Made by a program: the position numbers and the translations under genes. From Silurus meridionalis (taxonomy: Eukaryota; Chordata; Actinopteri; Siluriformes; Siluridae), in contig NC_060892.1 of the NCBI RefSeq assembly GCF_014805685.1, positions 19,295,990-19,359,989 on the forward strand: DNA of 64,000 nt, given 5' to 3'. Each line of letters starts with the position of its first letter. The first letter of the stretch is position 1. Shown here piece by piece: positions 42,031 to 54,390 of this stretch. The notes beneath the pieces were generated by a model. That model saw only the letters and a list, made by a program, of their open reading frames with translations. It did not search any database and was not told the origin of the DNA.

Positions 42031-43522
42031 ATGCACGGCTTGAATATAGGTAGAGCACGCAAAGCAAAGAAACACCGGAAGCCAGAACAAAGTATCTGTA
42101 TTGAAAAATGTGGTATTTATAAATCTGATAAAGAAGCTTATGCGTCATGATGTTTCTTTTCCTTGCTTAGGTTTTGAAGAGAGATAAGGGATTAGAAGGA
42201 GACATGCTCCTCCTCCTTCATATGTGTTGGAAAGGTGATGCCTTAAAATGCTTCTGCTTTCTCCAGGGACAAATCGTTATGGCATTTTGGGGATTAAAAC
42301 AGAAATTGTGTTTTCTTTGTACAACACAGGAGAAATGGTGATCTTTTAAAAAGTGCCCCAAGCTCTGGGCTGAGATTAACGAATTCTGAAGACAGGGTTC
42401 AATCCAACAGTCGTGATACTTCGGTGGTAAAAATGAGATTCTTCCACAGCACGTTTTGTCGCATTCTTGTCTGTAGGTGCAGGGTCTGTTTTCCTCAGGG
42501 CTGACTTTTTTTATATGAGTCATATCTGACATTTCAATCTTTCATGGCTCTCTCAACCTGAAAAAATCAACCTGTGACCCTTTTCACATCTGTTTTTATT
42601 TTATTCCCACAATTCCTTCATGTGAGTTTATGAAAGAGTTATGGGAACAAAATCCCAGACCAAGAATGTACCTCTAGATACCTGAACCCAGACACAGAAA
42701 CATTTTTGGAGATTTTCTGAATTGAGTATCATCCAAAAATAATAATGGTAATATTATTAATTAAAAAATAATAGCATAAAAAAAGGTTTTGCTGTGAATA
42801 TACCTAGCACTCTCATTAGAATTTACATGGATTTCCTAGGAAAAGAACCATAATAGAAAATTTGACCAGTAATAGTATTGTGACTGGCCGATCGTTAAAT
42901 TTACAGAGAGTGATGACGGTCACACACGGTGCTTAACGATAATTATGTTTTTTTTTTAAAGATGCCAAAATAACAAATATATCACCACAACATTGTCACT
43001 GGTTATGTGTACAAGCTTCAAGAATCCCCGCAAAATCTATAGCGGCAAACAGACTGCACTGGTTCTTGAACGCCACCACAAAGAGTGTCAGTATACTCTA
43101 TGTTTCCTGGCACTGGCCAGCTGGACGAGATTTGATCAACTGCTTGGACTAAAACGTAAAGGAATGGAGTGGATCGAATCATCAAAAGTCATTCAAGAAA
43201 GGAGTATAAAGCTGATTGCCCCTAAATTAGATTAAATTCTAGTGCTCACAGTGCTGTGTCAGTGGTGGCCCTCAAGGCAAAGGACAGCACTGATTATTAT
43301 TTAATATCCTAATCTTTTTTCATCCTGTACCAAACCCTCTCACACACAGGAATTCGGGTCAATTTGCTGTAAGATAAAGTAGCTGTAAAAATGATTGAAA
43401 CTTAAGATAGCAAAACTGATCATGTGAGAACAAGACTTTTATTAAAATAATGTATTACTCAAGATAATTCCTGTGGACAGGATTGAAAGGTTGCTGTCAT
43501 TTGTTTGGTTTACATATACAGC
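42031..43522. other. no gene assigned; two weak open frames
   Basis: The minus-strand frame at 42218-42532 is cysteine-rich (TYRQECDKTCCGR, HDCWIEPCLQN, HHFSCVV) but no convincing splice sites bound it. A plus-strand frame at 42993-43235 has no family resemblance. Confidence 0.3.
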
Positions 43523-43650
43523 TATATGGACAAAGATATTGGGACACCCCTGGCCTCATCACCCTACATTAATACCTGACTTTACTAATGTAATTGTAGC
43601 TAAATGAGCATGATTTCCCACAAGCAGGATTTGTCCTGCTACTAAATATA
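43523..43650 (+). mobile_element. Tc1/mariner-type miniature element, internally deleted
   Basis: CTATATGGACAAAGATATTG joins directly to CCTGGCCTCATCACCCTAC, a deletion of the left half of the family sequence. Confidence 0.7.
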
Positions 43651-43669
43651 TCATTATATTTTATTATGA

Positions 43670-43672
<3 letters not shown>

Positions 43673-43723
<51 letters not shown>
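43673..43723. repeat. (TG)n microsatellite
   Basis: About 25 TG units. Confidence 0.95.
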
Positions 43724-43726
<3 letters not shown>

Positions 43727-45299
43727 GCAGTGCAGACTTTGTAAGCGAATAGCTAGCTGTGCATAATGATATAAAGCAAAAAAAGTTACGTTAAGGGATA
43801 AGTAAAGTTCATGGCTTGTTACTGTTGATGTTCTCTTCCTTCACAAAGTACTGATAAGGATCTGTTTATGTGATTAGTAGTAAATAGCAACATTTCCTGC
43901 AAGCTACGTTATGAAAATTTATTTAATGTTACACCTTTTATCCACACAGGGAAATTTCATAATCTATAATTACATGTTTTTTTTATTCTTTTTTGCTACT
44001 GAGTGCTCTAAAAACCTCTGTGCTTTGTATAAACCTTGATTGTTTACTGATTACTGCGCGGAATCCTGAAAAAACAACATATCAGAAAAAAACCTTGATT
44101 GTTGCAAAAAATGATGAAGACTTGTGAGAAAATATAATGGCATGGATTTTACTGCAGTTTATGTACAGTATGTGTAACTAAGTGCTAGTTATGAATCATG
44201 TAATAAAGTGAAATCTGTAATTGAGTTAAATTTTCAAGTAAATCAAATAAAAAAAAACCTCAACAGTAAAACTGATAATGTGTATAAGTATTGTAAATAA
44301 TAGATTGTAAAATAAGTAAATAATAAACCCATTACATGCTTAAAATGTCATGTTTGCATCTAAAATGTAATTTTTTAAACTGTTAGAATATGATTTTTAC
44401 ATTAAAGTGACCTTCTAATTCAATATATTCCACTATATGTTTGCTAAATGATCATGAAATCTTCTATTTTATTTTTTTCCAGAATGCTGTCTTGGGTGTT
44501 ATTTTGTCTTTATTAAGCCTGTCAGTTGGAGGTGACAACAAAAACAATCAACACTGCAGCTTTCCCTGATGTTCATACAGCACATAGCACATAGTTTCAC
44601 TAGCTACCTAACCAACGTTGCAACAGTACACATAGCAAGCTGACATCTAACTTATTTCAATTAGCTTTAGAGGGCAGACCATTTGTGTGTGGTGAACACA
44701 GCTAAATCGAGCCACAGCGGTCACACAACGAGCTCTTTCAGTGTTTTTAGAGAGCTTGAAGGCTATAAAATTCTCAGTGGTGTGGACTGAACATCTTGCA
44801 ATACTTTACAAAGGAAATAATGAACGTAGAGATTAAGGATTTCTGAAATGTATGCAAATGAGAAGCGAGTATTGCTGGAAGGCGAGTGTTTTTTGGGACA
44901 CGCCATTATAAGTCACAGTCAGCAGGAGTAAAGAGTGAATAGAAGAGACAGCAGTAGATTGCCAACTGAACATGATACCTACATTCAATGTCCGCTAAAT
45001 AGCCTTAAAATGAAATTTGTCTCATATAAATATATCAACAATGTCCAGTATGTGTGCTCTGAATGGCCACTGGATGTGGGAATTCACTGGGATTTAATTA
45101 AGGTTGAGAACCTGAACAAATATAGGTAAAGGGAAGTCTAGCCAGCCTGTTATAACCTTTCACTTTGAGGCATAGATCTACCCTATAACTCACATCTGCT
45201 CTGGTGCTTTTTTAAGCAACATTGGGCCATAGAATTCAATGTCTCAGATTTCACTTTGCTGTGTCACAAGGGCTCATGCAGTCAAAACGATGTCCCTTT

Positions 45300-45300
<1 letters not shown>
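43724..45300. other. no gene recognised
   Basis: AT-rich intergenic DNA. Confidence 0.45.

Positions 45301-45334
<34 letters not shown>
45301..45334. repeat. (AC)n microsatellite
   Basis: 17 AC units. Confidence 0.95.
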
Positions 45335-45338
<4 letters not shown>

Positions 45339-45827
45339 CTGCATGAGGGTTGTTCCTTGCCAGGTCATGCACCTGAAATTTTTCATTACCATGCGCCTTT
45401 GCAGAGGCGGTAAGCACAGCAAGAATTGAGTTTTCAAAAGAGGCTGGTGGCAGAAATAAGAAAATGCACACATCTCTGACTCATCCATGAGACACTATCA
45501 AGATATAGTGACATCTTTATGGCTCACTTGCTTCACAAAAAAAGTTGGACTTTCCCTTTTCTTGACTCACTTTGGTAGTTTTGTCTACCAGAAAGCAAAA
45601 GCAATAACAAATTCCTTTAATTCCTCAAGTGACAGATCAGCCCCAGGTGTAGCCCTAACTTTTTCCCATTCCCTTCCACATTTACAAAAACAGTTAGTGC
45701 CCAGGACACCATAATGCAAATTTCTAGCAAAGCCTCTCATCAATAAATTTTTTATAATACATGCTGTTTTTACTGTGTTCATTATTAGACAGAATTGCAT
45801 CTATGTAATGCATAACTGTATATATAT

Positions 45828-45830
<3 letters not shown>

Positions 45831-45909
<79 letters not shown>
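45831..45909. repeat. (AT)n microsatellite
   Basis: About 39 AT units, flanked by a shorter TA run at 45819. Confidence 0.95.
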
Positions 45910-45916
<7 letters not shown>

Positions 45917-46767
45917 AAAGCTTTCTTTTTCGAAGACATGGCTGTCTATCAGCAGTAAATTCTCTGGTGATATATTCTTGAAACATCCAAAACTTCAGGT
46001 TATGCAGCAGACAGAAACTTTGCAGTTTATTTAGCCATTTATTCCTGTTTCTGCGATCAAGCATTAAGTGTAATAGTTGCCTCCCATGATCTAGCCCAAA
46101 TTAGTGAAATTGACCAGAAGTCAATCATTATCATTGAGAACAGAAGAGAGGTGCTGTTTAGACTGGAGACGGACAGGATATAAAGAAGGAAGGGTAGACA
46201 TGTCATAAATAAGCCTTGTCTGAATATTTACCTTACTGTTCCATTTACATTTGAGCAAAGGTTAAAAACATTGCAAAAGTACAATATTTAAAATCTATTA
46301 GTTATTTTTCATGATCTCTTTCTATTTTACATTCTTCTCTAATTGAATCCAATCATTTTAATTATAAAAGAAATAACTGACAAAGATTTCCGGAAAAGTA
46401 GAATATCTCAAATATTTTCATACATTTTCATGTTTTTTTGAGATGTGGTTGTTGTGACAGTGTGCACTCAAACTGGCATGGACCCCAAAGGTTTGTGTAA
46501 AACCTTATGATTCATTTTTAGATCTAATCCATTAGAATGGTTTAGATTAGACATGAGGTAAATCATTTGTCCAAAGTAGTACCTATGGACAAAATTAATG
46601 ACATATAAATAGGGGCATATTAAATAGTGCAGAATGTTCATTATTGTATATTCAGGATATTTAATGTCTGCTTTCTTTGTTTGAAATATTTTAAGATTTT
46701 AAACCTGTTTATTTTATCCCCTTAGTCGTCAGCGCCGCACCTGCATGACCGATATCCCATTTTTCTT
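45910..46767. other. no gene recognised
   Basis: AT-rich intergenic DNA. Confidence 0.4.
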
Positions 46768-47299
46768 AGGTGTTAAAATTTAGCAAAAGATTAAATAAAA
46801 AGGGAGAAGAGTAACCCTGACTAACTATACATCATTCTAAAAGTCTAAGCCTTAAGCAGCGATTTCAGATCAAAAACGTATAAAGAATGTATTTGCTGAA
46901 TTTGTGTAAGTAGTACACAACAACAACATGCATAAAAAAAATTCACTACATACACATTTATTGTAATAATAAGTCACAAACAAATCCACTGCTGCTAATC
47001 CCGGTTTATTAGGAAAAATAAGGATCCATTGAACAACATGCCTTTTGGCTCCAACCAAACAATAGTGTTGTAATTTAGTTGGTTATTCTTTTTCGTCACA
47101 GGACTTCGGATGGTGTATTGTCTGTATATTTTTCGGGAATACTTTCACGTAAAAACAACATCTGTTAAAAAAACAAACATGGCTGGTAAAATATAATGTT
47201 ACAAAACAATTTAACAAAAAAAATTGTAAAAGAGGTGGAATCTTGGGATTGAGCCTATTTTTCTTCCAAAGGCAGGTGGCGACATTTTATTATGCACCA

Positions 47300-48055
47300 C
47301 CTATTATTTCAGATCACAAATGAGACCGCTAAGGCCATTGGCCGGTCTATGGCCGCCCTAATAGCCACTGAGAGACATCATTGGCTTGCCCTGTCCAAAA
47401 TACCAGACAGGGACAAGGTCGTGCTGCTGGACGCCCCACTCTCTCCTTCGGGCCTGTTCGGCGACACCATTGACTCGGTAGTCGACACGTTCCAGGAGTC
47501 CAAGAGACAATCTGCGTCATTCCAACAGTATCTCCCACGCCGCTCTCATGGGGCTGCTCGGCGGGCGCTGCCCCAATTCAGCACATACCGCCAAGTGCAG
47601 AGAAAGAGCTTCGTGACACACTCCCCGCTCTGTGCAGGATTCCGTGTGGCGCCCGGGGTCAAAGCCCAGTGAGGTGACAGATCTGAGGACTGTCATCTCC
47701 AGAAAGAGGGCTTTGGCCAAAAAGGTCCTGACCTGACCTGTGAAGGGATGACCGGGGGGCATGTAGCACCACTTTTCTTGGTGCCTGTTTCCTCTCAGCC
47801 ACTTCAGAGACCTGATTTGTCAACCCTGCCACGAAATCTGCACGGCCAGCTTCACCGAGCTCCCTCCTTCATTTTCACCTGGCATCATTGTGGACAAGGA
47901 GGTCTTGTTTCCAGAGACGCTTTGGGCACCTCCCCGGCTCTAGACACATCAGAGGTCAGTCTTGAGAGACTGATACCCAGAAGGGAGAACCTGGCAGCCT
48001 GGAGGGCTTTGCCAGATGTGTCGCTGCGTACTGTAGAGTGAGGCTACGCGATTCA
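47300..48055 (+). pseudogene. DIRS retrotransposon ORF1/gag-like region, decayed
   Basis: Encodes in several frames RSMAALIATERHHWLALSKI, LLDAPLSPSGLFGDTIDSVV and RQSASFQQYLPRRS, then LERLIPRRENLAAWRALPD and LRTVE. This text is characteristic of fish DIRS ORF1 and the ORF1/pol junction. Frames shift near 47670 and 47950 and the 5' part is missing. Confidence 0.75.
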
Positions 48056-48910
48056 TTTCGGGAATCGCCCGCCCCGGTTCAACGGCCTCTTTCTCACTCT
48101 GGTGAGAAGCAAGCAGACTCTGGTCCTGGAATGAGAAGTAGAGATTCTCCTGAGGAAGAAGGATATTGAGGTTATCTCTCAATCAGACAAAAAAGTCTGG
48201 GTTCTACAGCCGGTACTTCATAGTTCCCAAAAAGGACGGTAGGTTGCGTGTCTAGATCTATGTCAGCTGAATTGCTCCTTGATTAGTCTCCGGTTCAGGG
48301 TGCTGACCCTCAAGCAGGTAAGATTAGATCAGATCCAAAGATTGGTTTGTCACAGTCGATGTCGATGCGGCTCTGGCTCCCCTGAGACTTCAGGGCATCC
48401 ATATCCTCAATTATATAGACGATCCCAGGCTCCTACTCAATGGCCCTGTGTTGGGAGTTCCTAGTCGTTGCATTGTGCTTATGACAGATGCATCCCTCAC
48501 GGGATGGGGAGCGGTCATGAGTGGCCACTCTGCACAAGGCCTATGGGACAGTGTCTATCTGAGGTGGCACATAAATTGCCTAGAAATGCTGGTCGTGCTT
48601 CTGGCTTTCAAGCACTTCCTCCCGGACCTCAGAGGCCATCACTTGTTGGTCCACTTGAACAAACCTTGGTGGTCTCATATCAACCACCAGGGGGGTCTGC
48701 GTTCGTGCCCCTGTACAGGCTGGCGCGCCAAATTCAACAGTGGGCCCAGGGGAAGCTGCTCTCCTTCAGAGCAGCATATATCCCTGACCACCTGAATGAG
48801 GCAGCAGACACTCTGTCAAAGCAGGGGTCCAAGCCCGGGGAGTGGAGCGGGTTTTGGAGATTTCAGCAAAAGCTCTATGGTTTTCCCTATATCCACCAGC
48901 CCCGTTGAGA
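48056..48910 (+). pseudogene. DIRS reverse transcriptase/RNase H, decayed
   Basis: Scraps of reverse transcriptase (SLRFRVLTLKQV, WFVTVDVD) are followed directly by a YIDD-like remnant, so most of the polymerase core is deleted. RNase H follows: CIVLMTDASLTGWGAVMSG, LRWHINCLEML and FKHFLPDLRGHHLLVH, then, in another frame, AAYIPDHLNEAADTLSKQG. At least three frame breaks (about 48250, 48370, 48670) make it inactive. DIRS elements copy through RNA but integrate with a tyrosine recombinase. Confidence 0.8.
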
Positions 48911-49720
48911 CTGGATGCTGTGGCGCAACCATGGCCAAGGCTGTGTCTTAACGCCTTCCTCCTGGTAGCCCTGTGGGGGTCTCTCCATCCAGGTGGTAGA
49001 GACCTTTCTCTAATCCAGAGCTCCCTCCATGAGGAGGTTGTATGCCGCGAGATGTCGTGTTTACTGCATGGTGCTCTTGGCACCGATTGGACCCAGTCCA
49101 CTGCCTGGTTGGTTCGGTGCTGGAGTTTTTGCAGTTTGCAAAAGGGTTGGCTCCGTCCACCATTAAAGTCTATGAGACTTTGTGGAGGCACTTGTCCATC
49201 AAGACCGCTTTCTTGCTGTCTATCTGCTCTCTGAGGAGAGTAGGTGATTTACAGGCCCTCTCTGTGGCCCCTCTCTTTTCTGGAGTATACTCCAGGCATA
49301 ACCAGTGCCTTCCTGCACCCTAGAGGGTGTTACATCCCCAAGGTGCCCTCGGTCAGCCCATGACCTGTCAAGCTCCGGGCATTTAACCCTCCTCCATTCC
49401 TGACCCCAGACCAGGAGAGGTTGAACTGGCAGTGCCCGGTCCTAACACAGGACTATTACGTCTACCGTACGAGTCCCTGGAGAAAGTCGGAACAACTTTT
49501 TATTTGCCACGGCCCTTTGAGGAGTGGCCTTCCTGCTAATAAGCAGACACTCAGCAGGTGGGTTATTGATGCTATCCTGTCTTCTTACGCGTCCTTTGGA
49601 ATCCCTGCTCGACCCTGGAGTGTGGCAGACTCTAAGGCTTGGTCCTCTGGAGTGTCCCTCTAAGACATTTGTGATGCTGCAGGGTGGTCCACCCCGCTCT
49701 CCTTTACCAAGTTTTACAAC
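48905..49720 (+). pseudogene. DIRS tyrosine recombinase, decayed and lacking the HxxR motif
   Basis: Encodes EFLQFAKGLAPSTIKVYETL, SLRRVGDLQALSVAPLF (first catalytic arginine region) and, in another frame, WRKSEQLFICHGPLRSGLPA and SRWVIDAI. Where family members have the H-x-x-R catalytic box, the text runs from GIPARPWSVADS straight to KAWSSG, a local deletion. A stop follows SGVSL. DICDAAGWSTPLSFTKFYN-like sequence then ends the domain. Confidence 0.75.
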
Positions 49721-49834
49721 CGTGACCTCTGTGCCATTCCTGGCACCTCTGTCCTTTGACTCAGTTGTGCTTATTCACACTAGTCAGGGACTTGTCAGTG
49801 TGGTGTTATTGGACTCTCATGCCTAAAGCGTTCT

Positions 49835-49896
49835 GACGCAGCTCGAGTTCCTACGTATGTAACCCTAGTTTCCTAAGGGGAACGAGATGCTGCGTC
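49835..49896. repeat. inverted repeat at the DIRS 3' end
   Basis: GACGCAGCTCGAGTTCC and GGAACGAGATGCTGCGTC are inverted around TACGTATGTAACCCTAG. Fish DIRS termini have the same GACGCAGC...GTTCC...TACGTA layout. Confidence 0.75.
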
Positions 49897-50293
49897 TTTA
49901 GCCACACCTCCGGAGCCCCTTTACCGCTTCCTTCACGGTTACAGAAGCTGAAGCAGTCTTCTCTCCAGGTGCACTTTATACACCAGGTGAATGCAGGTCT
50001 CAGTTTGGCATAAACAGCTTGTTTCCAGCTTGTGCTAAATGGACTTTGCTTACAAAAAAAGAAAACAGAAAGAAATGACCAATCAAATAATAGGTGTGAT
50101 TGGAGATTTGCACAAAGCAGCGATGTGGAAAATAATCTTGGAGGCGGAGTTACATCAGAGACTTGGGGATCTGCATAGAGATGCTATTTTACATCTGTAA
50201 GTTACAATTCTGTATATCTCCCTTTATAGTTTTATATATAAGATTTTATAGGTTTTATTGTCCGTTTGTTTTTATTAGAGAAATGCTTGAAAA

Positions 50294-50295
<2 letters not shown>

Positions 50296-50349
<54 letters not shown>
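50296..50349. repeat. (TG)n microsatellite
   Basis: About 27 TG units. Confidence 0.95.
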
Positions 50350-50355
<6 letters not shown>

Positions 50356-50574
50356 TGTTGGGATTGGAATGGCCGCACATCAATATAAATGATCATGACT
50401 GTGAAACAATAGCTTGTCTGGCTACCTGGCCATCAATATGAATGCCATATCAATATTAATAGCCAAAAATGTATAACAATAGCCTTTAATGGTCAGCTAT
50501 TAATTTCTATGCAGACTGTATGAATAGAGTATGAATGGCCACCTGAGTTTAGCAGGTGGCTCTCAAACAGGGGG

Positions 50575-51210
50575 AGGGAGAAAAGGATCAGACATAGTCT
50601 CAGATGTTTGTGGGAATCTCATTTGTTATGAAAATGTTCATAAAATTTTAAATATAAACTCATGAGACATGTGGCTTGCAACCAAGTACTTTTCTGGATT
50701 GCTTCAGGACTGATTTCATGTATTTATATATGAAATAAAAATAATGTTCAATGCAGGAAATGTATATTCATGGCACTTCATCATCTATAACTTAATATCT
50801 TTTTGAGCAATATCATATTTGATTATTGACAGCAAAGCTCAAAGTGTATGCTTTTCAATGATATCTAAATTGTGTATGTGGCTTTTTTTTTCTCTCAGGA
50901 ACTGTTAACATTTAAATTTAGGTAAGGCATTTCAGCTGTGAGTCCTAAACATTGGGCTGGGTGGGGCGTAGATGGGCAAACCAGACATAGTATTAGATAA
51001 ATGTTTGTAGGAATCTCATTTTTCATGATATCTTCATTCAGTTTAAAGTATAAACCCATAAGACATGTGGCTTTTAACCGATTACTTTTCTGGAAAACTT
51101 TGAATAATGAACAGTAAAGCTCAAAGTGTCTTCTTTTTAAAGAACTTTTATCAGGAACTGTTAACATTTAAAGTTAGATACAGCATTTTCAGCTGTAAGT
51201 CCCAAAATCT
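50575..51210 (+). repeat. local direct duplication (two units)
   Basis: Unit 1 about 50575-50950 and unit 2 about 50985-51210 share CAGACATAGT, GGAATCTCATTT, GACATGTGGCTT, AAGCTCAAAGTGT and CAGGAACTGTTAACATTTAA in the same order. Unit 2 is shorter by internal deletion. Confidence 0.75.
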
Positions 51211-51621
51211 GTGCCAAAGGTTAACAGGTTAAGTAATTGCAATATGGTTTCAGACTGTTGGACCTCAATGTACATACAATAATATAATATAATCTCCCTC
51301 ACAGCTTGGTATATGAGTTCACCATGGCACACATATGTCTTATTTGTTTTTTCAAAGCCCAACACCTTACAAACATGTTGGTGTGCCCCAAGGCTGTCAT
51401 GAAGCATGGGCGCTTTATTTCCCATTCAACTGTTTTATATATAGTTGTTGCAATAGTCATAGCTCTCTGGAGCTCAAATGTGTTTTTGAATACTGTGTTC
51501 CCCACTGTACCCTTCAGAATCCCAGATCTGCAGTTATGAACATCCAGATCTCAGCTGCATTTTCCATAATCCAGATCAAATCAGCTGGTGATAGCTGCCT
51601 GAAGGAAGATGAAAGACTCTG
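51211..51621. other. no gene assigned
   Basis: A plus-strand frame at 51306-51539 (HICLICFFKAQHLTNML) lacks recognisable homology or splice sites. Confidence 0.35.
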
Positions 51622-51634
51622 CTCTCTCTCTCTC

Positions 51635-51696
<62 letters not shown>

Positions 51697-51703
51697 ACTC
51701 TCT
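51622..51703. repeat. (TC)n microsatellite with CAC interruptions
   Basis: About 80 bp of TC repeats broken by single A's. Confidence 0.95.
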
Positions 51704-52530
51704 TCTTTCCTTCTTTTTTTTGTTTCTGTCTCTGTGTGGCTTGTATCCCTGTATAACTCAAGTGCTGTTGTTGTTTTTAAACCAAGTAGAATGTGCTTCA
51801 TTACATTTAAATGTCTATTTAACATAATATGTAGCATTTTACCATTTCCGGCAATTGTGGAAACAATTGTGGATTTACGTAATTTAAAAAATGATAATTT
51901 AAAACAATTACAAGAGTATTTTCACGAGCTGCTCTGTCATCTAATAATATAAACAGGCTTGTGTAAGTACATTGCTCAGTGCAAAGAAAGATAATGTTCT
52001 TTTTTATATATCTAATAGACATGAACAAGTTATTTGATAAACATCATCTGTATGACCTTTGAAACATGTCTAGTTATGCTCTATAATTAGTTAGGTTACA
52101 CTAAAAATAAGCAAACATTTGCATACAGCATTCATAATTATCCATAGCCATGTTGATTAGAGTATTAAAAGCTTGAAAAGTATTAATTTAGGGTACATTT
52201 ATAACAGATAGAAATGAACGATTAAGTTGTAATTAATCATGACTCAACTCATGACGATCATGCGATTATTCATGATTAAATATTTTAATCAATTGACTAT
52301 AAATTATATTCATGTGTGTGATTAATACATTTTACCAAGCAGGTGGTAATGATCATCAGTTTTATATAGAGGTTGAAACCTGGGTATGGAACAGCTTAAC
52401 ACTGATACTAAGGGACTGTAGGGTTGTGGATGACAGTGTAACAGGTTATACACCATGACAAGGCTGAGCAGGGCAACAAAATATTATATATGTTATGTTA
52501 TATATTATATAATATTATCATAAGTTGTCT
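51704..52530. other. no gene recognised
   Basis: AT-rich intergenic DNA. Confidence 0.4.
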
Positions 52531-53090
52531 CCCTCAGGCAAAGATTTCAATGCAGACTGAGGTTTCAAGATGTGCTGTTCAAGCTATTTTAAAAAAGCAC
52601 AAAGAAATGGGGCAATGTTAAAGACCATAGATGCAGTGGACAGCCAAGAAAACTCAATGCAGCAAACAAAACAAACAAACAAAAAAATTACTTTCAACAT
52701 CAGAATTTGTTCAGAGGTGCCATTAGCAAGACCTGGTGGAAACCAGTGGGACCCAGATACACCATCTGTCTGGAGAAACCTGGCCAGAAGTGTTCATGGA
52801 AGAATTGTGGCCAAAAAGCCATTCCTCTGAAATGAAAACAAGGCTAAGCGACTGAACTAAGCACAAAAACATAGGAACTGGGGTAGAAAAATGGTAGCAG
52901 GTGCACTGAATCAATGAGCCAAAATCTAAAATATTAAGCTGTAGCCGGTTTAGCAGTTTGTTCGCCAAAGGGCTGGCGAGCAGTACAATAGTTAAGCATA
53001 AACTATAGCTATAGTAAAACATAGTGGGGTTCCTTGCAAGATTGCAGCTGCATTTCTGCAAATGGAGTTGAAGATATAATCAGCAATTGT
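52531..53090 (+). pseudogene. Tc1-like transposase, decayed (family 1)
   Basis: Encodes FQDVLFKLF/SRCAVQAILKKHKE-type helix-turn-helix text, then in other frames RSVHGRIVAKKPFL, then GGVPCKIAAAFLQMELKI-like remnants. TGTTCATGGAAGAATTGTGG and CATTTCTGCAAATGGAGTTG are typical Tc1 nucleotide text. An A-rich insertion near 52670 and several stops break the frame. Confidence 0.65.
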
Positions 53091-53103
53091 CATTAAGAAC
53101 TAC

Positions 53104-53305
53104 CGTGCATATGTATTCAGCCCCCCTGAATACATATACTTTTTCGAATCACCTTTCACTGCAATTGCAGCTACAAGTCTTTTTGATTAAGTCTCTATCA
53201 GCTTTGTACATCTGAAGACTGTAATTGTTTCCCATTCTTCTTTGCAAAACAGCTCCAGTTGAATCAGAGTGGACGAAGAACATCTTTGAACAGCAATTTT
53301 CAATC
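53104..53305 (+). repeat. Tc1-like element fragment (family 2)
   Basis: About 85% identical by eye to 54583-54782: GCATATGTATTCAGCCCCCC and CCCATTCTTCTTTGCAAAAC. It is a second, truncated copy of the element at 54391. Confidence 0.8.
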
Positions 53306-53578
53306 TAGTCTAGGTTACTGATCAGAAGGTCGGGGGTTCAAGCCCCAGTATCGTCAAGCTACCACTCTTGGGCGCTTGAGCAAGGCCCTTAACCCTCTGT
53401 GCTCCAGGGGTGCCGTATCATGGCCGACCCTGCGCTCTGACCCCAGCTTCTAAGCAAGCTGGGATATGCGAAGAACAAATTTCATTGTGCTGTAAAGTAT
53501 ATGTGACAAATAAAGGATATTCTATTCTATTCTATTCTATTCTATTCTATTCTATTCTATTCTATTCTATTCTATTCT
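53306..53578 (+). repeat. tRNA-derived SINE with (TCTAT)n tail
   Basis: GGTTACTGATCAGAAGGTCG, B-box GGTTCAAGCCCC, body GGCCCTTAACCCTCTGTGCT, 3' end TGACAAATAAAGGAT and about 12 TCTAT units. The tRNA head is truncated by the upstream Tc1 fragment. Confidence 0.85.
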
Positions 53579-54390
53579 TCAGCATGGATAAGGTATTCTT
53601 CCTACTTTGTAACTGTCCAAGTAACTTTGTGATAGAGATAGTTTGTTGAATCGAACACAAATCTTCAGTTATTACAGCTAAAACAAAGTTCATGTGGTCA
53701 GGATTGTAGCTGATATATTTGTCATTTGCCTTCATTTTGTCCCACACTTTTGGGTCTCTTCTGGCTGGAACTTCACATTTGCTCAGTGACATGACTGCAG
53801 ACTGGCTCTGCACATCTTCCTATCTCGCTTTTGTCATTGTGTGTGTCATTGCAAAACATGATGTGGCTGCTCCAGACACAGTCTGAACAATCAGGGGAAT
53901 AATGTGGATGGAGAATAAAAAAGAACCATTGGTTTTCAGTAAAAATCTTCCTTGCTGAAGTTTCTTTTAACCTTCTTGGCATTTTGCTTGCTGAAGAGCT
54001 GTGATTTTCCACAAGGAGGAAAGCTCAGGAGGGTTAGAAGACCAAATGGTGAGAGCTCTGTGACAAATGGTAATAGAGGTGAAATTAAGAAGCTAAAAGC
54101 ACTGGCATCACATGACCCACTTTTGCTAAGCTCTCACAAGTCTCAGGGCTGTGAACAGAAGAACTGCTATATACAAAGTGGGAAACATTTGGCTTAAACT
54201 TTGCCTGAGGCATGAAATTGAGCTAACCAGCACAAGATGTCCTTTTGATTAAGGAAACGTGTCCCTCAGGTAAGAATTGAAACTCAGAATTTTAATGCTT
54301 CAGCAAATTTCCATAAAAGAGACATCATTTTATTAAGTGCTCCTGCTTGGTGATTTTGATTTGCATCAAAATGTTCTCAACTGGATATAT
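53579..54390. other. no gene recognised
   Basis: Includes possible decayed Tc1-type left-arm text near 53580-53900; not firm. Confidence 0.3.

Larger units (their letters stand above)
46768..50215 (+). repeat. long interspersed repeat, copy B, carrying a DIRS coding region
   Basis: Left flank 46768-47310 aligns to 5030-5490 (TCTAAGCCTTAAGCA, GAACAACATGCC, TTATGCACCACCTATTAT). Right flank about 49990-50215 aligns to 5660-5905 (CATAAACAGCTTGTTTCCAG, GGGGATCTGCAT). The DIRS-like sequence lies between. Confidence 0.65.

Noticed and set aside
42993..43235. 80-codon + strand frame with retained CpGs
   Set aside because: No family resemblance, no good flanking splice sites, and the minus strand is also open over part of it.
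47300..49896. Endogenous retrovirus
   Set aside because: The integration enzyme is a tyrosine recombinase and the end carries a GACGCAGC inverted repeat. There are no long terminal repeats and no envelope-like frame, so it is a DIRS element.
51335..51952. 205-codon + strand frame
   Set aside because: Much of it is a serine-leucine run translated from the (TC)n microsatellite.
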